Made by a program: the position numbers and the translations under genes. A stretch of 64,000 nt of DNA. It comes from Thelonectria olida. Taxonomy: Eukaryota; Ascomycota; Sordariomycetes; Hypocreales; Nectriaceae. The notes under the pieces are model-generated. The model saw only the letters and a list, made by a program, of their open reading frames with translations. It ran no database searches and was not told where the DNA came from. Location of the stretch: assembly GCA_020736575.1 (NCBI GenBank), contig JAGPYM010000096.1:1-64000 (forward strand). The letters run 5' to 3'. This document shows, one piece after another, positions 57,424 through 64,000 of the stretch. Within the stretch, counting starts at the first letter, position 1; each line of letters opens with the position of its first letter.

Positions 57424-58249
57424 TAAGGTGTATCTAGATATACAGTTTTCAAATGTGGTAGAGCGAAGTAAAGAACTTAGCGGGTGGAAAGAAACAATGG
57501 ATAGCATTCATTATTCGACAGGATCAGGTTACTATTCTACGTCTAGTCTGGCAGAGACCTTTGAGATACGTGCCTTTAAATTAATTGCAGGCCGCTTCTA
57601 ACCCTTTTAACTCGGTCACGGTCTCGGCAAGTAGCAGGGTTGGAAATCGATCGACCAATCGATTTGATCGTCGATCTATGTATGTATGTTTTCGTCCAAG
57701 CGCCGTGAGGCCTGTAAAGTCCCATATTGGGGCACAGGACCTGCTGAGCTAGAATCTTGCATGCTAAAATCTACGCAAGGATAAAGCGTGGGGCTGTGTG
57801 GGAGATCACAAGTGTGAGGCGACCAAGTCGGTGGCAAGGTGTGGAAGAAGAAGGAACATTCTATAAGAGATCGTGCCTGTACATAAACAGTAGTTCCCCT
57901 ACTGCACATTTAGTATGTATCAAGCAATAAAAAAATTTCTCTTTTCAACAGGCTGAGCGAAGGCATTCGCGACGCGAAATTAAAACTTCCCCATTAAAAC
58001 ATCCTACATAAAATGCAAAACAGACCACTATCCAGCATATCATTGACACAAAAGCGCATTATTTCAAGCTCGTTACCCGTCAGCGGGATGATCAAGCACG
58101 GCTGTGAAAGTAGTAGCCGCTGCGTGAAACCCGTCTCCCACAGGGAGACTGGGAAGAGACCCTTGGCGCGGCTGAACGAGGCGGCGTCAGGTGGTCTCAG
58201 TCAGATGGAGGATGTCGCAGCACCCTTCAACTGGTGGACCCCAGGTAAT
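57424..58249. other. intergenic with one arm of an inverted repeat
   Basis: No gene called. Contains a (GATC/ATCGAT)-rich stretch at about 57645-57675 and the left arm of the inverted repeat (57795-57940). Confidence 0.5.
57795..57940 (+). repeat. inverted repeat, left arm (cysteine-peptide sequence)
   Basis: Near-identical in reverse complement to 59392-59528. Shared blocks include AAGTGTGAGGCGACCAAGTC, GGTGGCAAGGTG, AGAGATCGTGCCTGTACAT and TTCCCCTACTGCACATT. This arm has a 3-bp indel and substitutions relative to the right arm that break the peptide frame (stop after RRNIL). Confidence 0.85.
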
Positions 58250-59390
58250 TGAAGAAAAGGACCAAATGAGAAGTTGAGAGAATAAAGGGAGAGGAGGAGA
58301 CGCAAGTGCGTCTCGGGTCTGCCTCGTCTGGTGACGAGGGCAAATCTTTCTGAAGAAGGCGCTTTTCCTTGCTAACTGATGAGCTTGTTAAAGGTTTTAC
58401 CTGTTGCGAGGCTGACCGCTGCAGCCGGTGAGGGTGCCAGCCTCATCCGACACCGTGGCGGTACCTTTCTGCAGTAGAAGATATGGTCAGGTGCTTTACG
58501 TCATCCGCACGAGCAGATCACTTGTGTGTTATTATGGTTGAATCTTTCGTGATATGCGGTGAAGTCCCCATGGAAGGAGCTTGCTGTGAGCGCTGGCCTT
58601 GAGATTGAATCTCCTATACTGCTCAGGGGCGGATATTCCGAAGGCTTCCTTCAGGTTTTGCCTCGCGATCTTTCGTAAGTATGCCAGTGTTAGCTGCATA
58701 TCCTCCGGGTCCGGCAGTGAGGAAGCTGCTTTTGCCAGTTTGTTAGCTTGTTCGTTGCTGAGAATGTTCGTGTAGCTAGGTATCCAGCGCACTTATGTAG
58801 CTCCATGTGATGCAGCTGACGCCTAGAACTCAAGGAATACTTCTTAAGAGGAGTCGGACGGTGTGACACATAGGTATGTGGCGGCTGCTAGGTTGTCCGA
58901 GCAGACTATAATGCCCTGTGTCGCTAATCCTGGGAGGTTTAGGGCGACCTTAAGGTCCTCTAGTGCTCCTATGGCTCTACTATTAGATACCTCGGCAGGT
59001 CCGAGGCGGCCTGGGCTGTAAGCGATGGAGAGGTCGTTCTAGTGAATGGCAAAGCTAAAGCTGGCTGCTCCCTTTGAGGACGAGGAGCCGTCTGAGTATA
59101 CGACTAAGGTAAGTGGGTTTACTAACTTAATCCATTGGAGAAAGGCCTCGGCCGATTCTTCTTTCGAAGCTATCTATAGGGGTATTGCCTGTTCCTTTCT
59201 GAAGTGTTGCTAGATGAGGGTCGGCTGCGTGCAGGGGGTAAGGGGCTTATTAGGTCGTCGAAAGCGGGTCCTGAAGCTGCTCTCTACTGGAGTTTAGTAC
59301 CTCCGTTTGATGAGCTTGTGGTATGTGGGTGGCTGGGTGGAAGCGTGCGCTTCGCGATTGGGTGGGCCTCGTCGAGGCATTGGTGTTGTA
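58250..59390 (-). mobile_element. Tad/I-type LINE ORF2 3' relic (RNase H and zinc-finger tail)
   Basis: Reading the minus strand from 59390: a linker CLDEAHPIAKRT, then after stops the RNase H domain with EESAEAFLQWIKLVNPL, LVVYSDGSSSSKGAASFSF, ALNLPGLATQGIIVCSDNLA and VRWIPSYTNILSNEQANKL. The post-RNase H region follows: AYHERFNHNN, VICSCG, a TGA where Arg is expected, then RKAPDHIFYCRKV. Several in-frame stops and frame breaks are present, so it is dead. The reverse transcriptase is missing because the element is 5'-truncated at the junction with the inverted-repeat arm. Some stops (TGA for CGA, TAG for CAG) are of the C-to-T type expected from RIP. Confidence 0.87.
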
Positions 59391-59391
59391 A

Positions 59392-59528
59392 TGAGAAGAT
59401 TTTTGTTACTTGATTCATACTGAATGTGCAGTAGGGGAACCACTGTTCATGTACAGGCACGATCTCTTGTAGAACCTTCTTCCGCACCTTGCCACCGACT
59501 TGGTCGCCTCACACTTGTAATTTCCAAC
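59392..59528 (-). repeat. inverted repeat, right arm
   Basis: Counterpart of 57795-57940 in the opposite orientation; the two arms flank about 1.45 kb that includes the LINE relic. This arm keeps the longer open peptide frame. Confidence 0.85.
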
Positions 59529-59633
59529 ACCCTCGCACTTCTTCGTGTTCTTGAGACAGGTACTGGACGGGTCCGGGCGCCACTCTGGCTTCGGGCCGAG
59601 CTCAGCCATCCTCGTCTTTTGCAGTTGAAACAT
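59415..59633 (-). CDS. 72-residue cysteine-patterned hypothetical ORF
   Basis: ATG 59633 (or 59609, MAELGPK) opens a frame ending at 59415. Its C-terminal 47 residues have five Cys with regular spacing, in CLKNTKKC, GNYKCEATKSVARC and KRSCLYMN, and high Lys/Arg content. This loosely recalls small basic cysteine-rich fungal peptides, but there is no signal peptide in this frame and the match is not specific. An upstream exon could supply one; I did not find it. The same peptide frame is broken in the left arm of the inverted repeat. Confidence 0.25.
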   Translation of the reverse strand: MFQLQKTRMAELGPKPEWRPDPSSTCLKNTKKCEGVGNYKCEATKSVARCGRRFYKRSCLYMNSGSPTAHSV

Positions 59634-59639
59634 ACAGGA

Positions 59640-60655
59640 TGGGATTCATCACACTGTTGCCGTTATCAGTCGCGATCGTTCATGGATAGAGTAATGAAGG
59701 ATTCTCCCCTGTGCCCTCCACTCAACCGACCGCTTCCGCTGGGCACGCCGCGGGCAGATACAGGGAATACACAGGACAAATACCTTGACTTTGCGGTGCT
59801 TCTCGGGACTTGGTATGGTCGAAAATTGGGGGGGACGAGGCTTAGCACAGGTCCTCATGTGGCTCCATCCATCCACTTTGCCGAGGCGATGCGAAGTGAA
59901 TCGAAGTCCGCACTATCCAGGCTCTTCGTTCTCGCCCCCGTGAACATATACTCTTTAAAGAGTCTGGGTTTTACAAACCGGGGCCCCAATATGGGGAGTG
60001 ACTCTGGTATGCTCGCCATTAGTTTGTTAACGGAGGGAGGAGGAGGAGGAGGGGAGGGGAGTTCGCCGCGAGAGACCCTGGTTCAATCAGAACAAACGTT
60101 GTTTTTTTCGTGGCTTGCCTAGTGATCTAGTCTTCCACTCTAGGATCAACGCCAAGCTGGGATGTGGGTAGGCAAAAAGATATATTACACACGGTTGAAA
60201 TGAAGAATGCACTGAAATCCTAGGAGAGACGATACAGCGAGGCTGGGGAATCTATCTACTGATGTAGATGAAATATAGATCTACATCTGCATCTATCCGT
60301 CAGATGAACCCAAACGCAACACAGTTGCATCTGCGCTGGAACGCTATTGAGACAAAACGCCTGCTGCAATAGTTATGGAACGCCGGTGCCACACATACAC
60401 AAGAGGGTGTGTCCAATAGAGAAAAGGCATAAAAGGTAGAAATAAGGCAGGCAGCAAGAACAACCCCTCAACGATCTTCGTAATAAACATCATTTTTGCT
60501 TGCATCTTCCCTCCGTTTTATCTAACACTATCTATATACTAGAGGACCTTGTGGGCCATATATCTGTCTATCTTGTCATCAGATAGACAGATGAAATGTA
60601 GATAGATACTAAGGAAAATGTGAAAAGTAGAGGGACTTGGATATGTAGGTAAATC
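59640..60655. other. intergenic, low-complexity spots
   Basis: A long plus-strand frame (59424-60122) lacks any motif and overlaps a Gly-coding (GGA)n run at about 60028-60060, so it is not called. A perfect hairpin lies at 60562-60592. Confidence 0.4.
60562..60592. other. perfect 12-bp inverted repeat (hairpin)
   Basis: ATCTGTCTATCT and AGATAGACAGAT separated by a 7-nt loop (TGTCATC). It sits close to the edge of the last AT block. No following T-run, so no terminator claim. Confidence 0.8.
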
Positions 60656-61789
60656 CTTGCATAGTTAAGGTACTAGTACTATTATTATTAATAAGTATAG
60701 GGATTATAATAATAATTTCACACTTGATATATTATAATAGAAAATTATAAAAAAACTATTAGAAGTTTAATATTTAACAAAGTGAAAATATTAATTTTTA
60801 ATAGACATATTTTTACCTTTTTCTTATTATTTTATTATTAGATTTTAATATTATATTATTATAATAGTTTAGTAAATTTCTTAGTTAAAATAGTAGTATT
60901 TTATTTTACTAGTCTTTTAAATATATTAAATTAATAGCTATTTTAATATTACTTTTAATAGGTTTTATAATAGTTAGTATTTTATATTATAATAACTTTT
61001 TATTAGTAAAATTACGTATAAAATTGCCTTATATTTAGTTTACTTTAAAAGCTTTTAAAATAATTATATTAAAAGGCTTAAAAAGTAATTTTTTTTAAGC
61101 TTAATAAATAGTTTACTTTTATTAAATAAGAAATAGAAGCTTTTATAACTTTTAAATTTAAAAATTCTTTCTATTATTATATAATAGCTTAAGTAAATAT
61201 TTTACTAGGCTATTTTACTTTATTAAAACATGAAAAATCTATGTTTAATAAGGTAAATTACTTTTTTTATTTAAAATATAGCTTTTAAATATTTATATAT
61301 TATATAAAAAGATATATAACTACTAATTTAATATATTTTTAAAGTTTTAATTATATATATAAAGTTTTAAATTAAATTTTCTATAAGTTAAATTAAATAT
61401 ATTAAGTATAAATAGCTTTAAGAAAATATTAATAAAAACTTTTTATTATTTTCTTTTATTTTAATTTTACTTACTTACTAATATAAATTATAATAAATAT
61501 ATAAACTTTTAATTTAAAATATTTAATTATTTTTATTTGTTAAATATTTTTAAATAAATAAAATATAACTTATTATTATATGTATTAGTAAACCCCCTTA
61601 GGGTATAAGTTATACTTTTTAATATTAAAAGCTTATTATATATAAGTAATATTCCTTTTATTATATTTTAATTTTAAAAGTTAAATAAGTTTAACTAAGT
61701 TTTATTTACTTATATTATAAGTTAGCTTAAATTATAATAAATTTAATATTTATTATACTACTTATTATATATATTATTATTATTATTAA

Positions 61790-61922
61790 AAAAGCTAATA
61801 ATTTAAGCATATAATAAAGGTTAATATAATTTAAACCCTTGCTTTATATTTATTATAATAAGCTTTTTAATAGGGCTTATAATTAGTTTTAAAGTAAAGG
61901 TTCCTATTAAATAAACCTTATA
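61790..61922 (-). repeat. dispersed repeat family A, reverse copy
   Basis: Reverse complement of the 10006 copy. It keeps AAACCCTTGCTTTATATTTA, TTTTTAATAGGGCTTATAAT and AAAGGTTCCTATTAAATAAA. An (ATT)n run at about 61770-61788 abuts its tail end, mirroring the TAA tail. Confidence 0.8.
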
Positions 61923-63374
61923 TATAGATTATTATAATTTAACAAATATATTATAATTTTAAATAAACTGTTTAAAGTATTATTACTATTAATTAAGTAA
62001 TTATTTTAAGCTTAATTAACTTATAATTTATAAAATAAATACTAATAGAAGTAGCTATTAATTTACTTATAAGATTAGTTATTAAATCTCTTTTAAAAAG
62101 AAGCTAGCTAATTTATATAAAAGTTCTAAAGCTGCTTAAAAGTATATATTTAATAGTAAACAGTTTTTATTAATAGAAATATAATAATAGCTACTTTTAT
62201 ATTTTTAAAAATATACTAGAGAGTTATATTAGCTTAAAACTATAAGGCTTTTATATAAGTTTTCTATAAAATTTATATTAAATATTTAATAAGGCAGTTA
62301 AAACTTTATATTTTTTATATATTTAATATAAGGAAAGTGGAAAATTGCTATAAGTAAATTTAAAAAGCTAATTTAAGCTAGACTATTTACTAATATATAT
62401 AAGCTAACTTAGCTATTAGTAAATAATAGTAAGGCTAGTTATATTTTGCTTTTTAAAAGGAGAAAAAAGTAATAATTAAAATATATTATTTAATTTTATT
62501 TATAAAAGCTTTTATTAGTTCTATTAAATCTTATTATATAAATTATAATTTATATATTTAAAAAAAAGTATCATATTAAAAACTTTAAAAGTAGTTATAA
62601 ATAAATTTTATATAAAGGCAAGGCACAAGTAGAAGGTTTAGCTTTTAATAATAAATAAAAATTATATTTTATAATATTAATAAATATTTAAAGCTTTTAA
62701 ATTAGTTAAAATTTTAATTTATTAATATATGTCTGTTGGACTTAATTAATATTTTAGCTTGTACTTATATTTGTAAAAGAAATTTAAACTTGCCTCTTTT
62801 TTTATAAATAGTTATATAATTAAGTTACTATTTATAAAAAGATATTATAATTAGAGTATTAAAAAATTTAAAACAAACTATTTTTTTTTAATACTTAAAA
62901 TAGCTTATATTTCTATTTATTATAAATAGTAATTTACTTATAAATATATATTATTTAATTGCCTAATATATATTAGTAATTAAATTAGTACTCTATTAAT
63001 AATATTATATAATATTAAACTAATTCTTATAAAACGCTTAAAACTAAACTCTATTAATAATTCTACCTTAATTATAACTTAATTATAAAAATAAAATATT
63101 AAGCTTTATTTAATATTTACTATTATACCTTTTTAATAAATTTCTTGTTAAACTTTATTTTTAAACTTTTAACTTAAGCTACTTATAAGTTAAATATTTT
63201 AAAATATATAGTTTTTTTATTTAATTACTTAATATAATTAAAATAATTAAACTTATTATAAGTAATATTATAACTATTAAACTATTTATTAAAGTTTTTA
63301 TATTATATTTTAAGTATTCTATTATAATTAAACTTTTAAAATATTTTAATAATTAAATCCTTTTTTATATATTA

Positions 63375-63521
63375 ATATAAGGGTTAGTATAATATAACTT
63401 GCCAATTAAAAAATTAGTTTAGCTATAAGGCTAAAAAGATTAACTAGTTATTTTATTATATAAGAGAATTATATTATATACTAGCTTATAAGAAGCTATA
63501 AGCTTAGCTTTTTATAATTAG
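63375..63521 (+). repeat. dispersed repeat family B, strongly mutated copy
   Basis: Same order as 17283-17422. Where that copy has GGCCTATAAGGAGCCATAGG this one has AGCTTATAAGAAGCTATAAG, i.e. C-to-T and G-to-A only in this block. Confidence 0.8.
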
Positions 63522-63689
63522 CTAATATATATTATTTAAATATTAAAAGGCTATTAGTTATAAATAAAGACAATATATAGTTTTAAGCTTTATATAAAAG
63601 GTAAATAGTTTTATATATAATAAATAGCTATATAAAATGGAAATATATAATAAACTGCTTTTTATTTTAGCTGAAACCTATTAAATCTT

Positions 63690-63835
63690 TTATATTTATT
63701 ATATTTATTATATTTATTATATTAATTATATTTATTATATTTATTATATTTATTATATTTATTATATTTATTATATTTATTATATTTATTATATTTATAT
63801 TTATTATATTTATTATATTTATTATATTTATTATA
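63690..63835. repeat. 9-bp minisatellite (TTTATTATA)n
   Basis: About 16 near-perfect tandem copies of TTTATTATA, with one unit changed to ATTAATTATA and one shortened unit. Confidence 0.9.
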
Positions 63836-63947
63836 CTATTATAAAGCCTATTAGTTTTACTATTAAATTATTAAATTTCTAAGCTTTTTTACTTTTTATT
63901 TAAAAGTAATAAATAAAATATTATTTATTTATTAAAATAAGCCTTAT

Positions 63948-64000
63948 ATTAGTATATAATAAAAGTTAATATAAATAAAACTTAGCCTTATATTTATTAT
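63948..64000 (-). repeat. dispersed repeat family A, partial reverse copy at window edge
   Basis: AGTATATAATAAAAGTTAAT followed by AACTTAGCCTTATATTTATT matches the tail half of family A and runs off the window. Confidence 0.6.

Larger units (their letters stand above)
60656..64000. repeat. AT-rich, RIP-type isochore to the window end
   Basis: Same composition rules as the earlier deserts; no ORF. Holds family A and B repeat copies and a 9-bp minisatellite. Confidence 0.9.

Noticed and set aside
59424..60122. 232-codon plus-strand frame
   Set aside because: No ATG in good context at its start, no domain, overlaps the inverted-repeat arm and ends in a (GGA)n-encoded Gly run.
63690..63835. possible CRISPR-like array
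   Set aside because: Contiguous 9-bp units without spacers in a fungal AT desert: a simple minisatellite.
60656..64000. mitochondrial DNA insertion suspected from the extreme AT content
   Set aside because: No mitochondrial genes or tRNAs seen, and the block shares repeat families and the RIP signature with the other nuclear deserts.

Overview
The window reads as accessory chromosome sequence from a filamentous ascomycete (Pezizomycotina). The support is: short phase-consistent introns of about 45-70 nt with GT/AG ends and CTAAC/CTGAC-like branch points; fungus-restricted families (a CFEM protein, a LaeA-like methyltransferase, the N-terminal helical domain of fungal STAND proteins, an alpha-1,3-glucan synthase fragment); and long AT-only blocks in which surviving C is almost always followed by T, as expected after repeat-induced point mutation (RIP, CpA to TpA). 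The species cannot be named from this sequence.

Layout. 0-0.9 kb: 3' part of a CFEM cell-surface protein (minus). 1.66-6.65 kb: AT desert of mutated repeats. 6.66-8.12 kb: an isolated LaeA-like methyltransferase (minus, 8 exons). 8.4-10.49 kb: second AT desert. 10.49-13.33 kb: MFS sugar transporter (minus, 7 exons). 14.46-17.01 kb: ankyrin protein with a STAND-type N-terminus but no NACHT/NB-ARC. 17.0-17.76 kb: AT block. 19.16-20.56 kb: cupredoxin-like membrane protein. 22.6-23.2 kb: a C-terminal scrap of an alpha-1,3-glucan synthase. 24.86-26.94 kb: orphan polytopic membrane protein (minus). 28-36 kb: gene-poor, with a SnoaL-like protein, an orphan leucine zipper and small ORFs. 36.6-57.4 kb: mostly secreted or hydrolytic proteins, namely a tyrosinase-vWA fusion, a matrixin metalloprotease, a frameshifted MRJP/Yellow-like gene, an alpha/beta hydrolase, a type-B carboxylesterase and a GH106-type rhamnosidase. 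LINE relics lie at 42.2 and 58.3-59.4 kb. 60.66-64 kb: AT desert again.

How the genes fit together. No biosynthetic backbone enzyme (PKS, NRPS, terpene cyclase) is present, so this is not a classical metabolite cluster. The 36-57 kb part looks like a loose set of secreted degradative or oxidative enzymes, and the sugar transporter could import released sugars; that link is inference. The LaeA-like methyltransferase and the ankyrin/STAND-like protein are potential regulators, but nothing in the sequence ties them to their neighbours. Several genes end at, or a few bases from, the edge of an AT block. Exon structures were built by hand from splice signals and frame continuity and need transcript confirmation.
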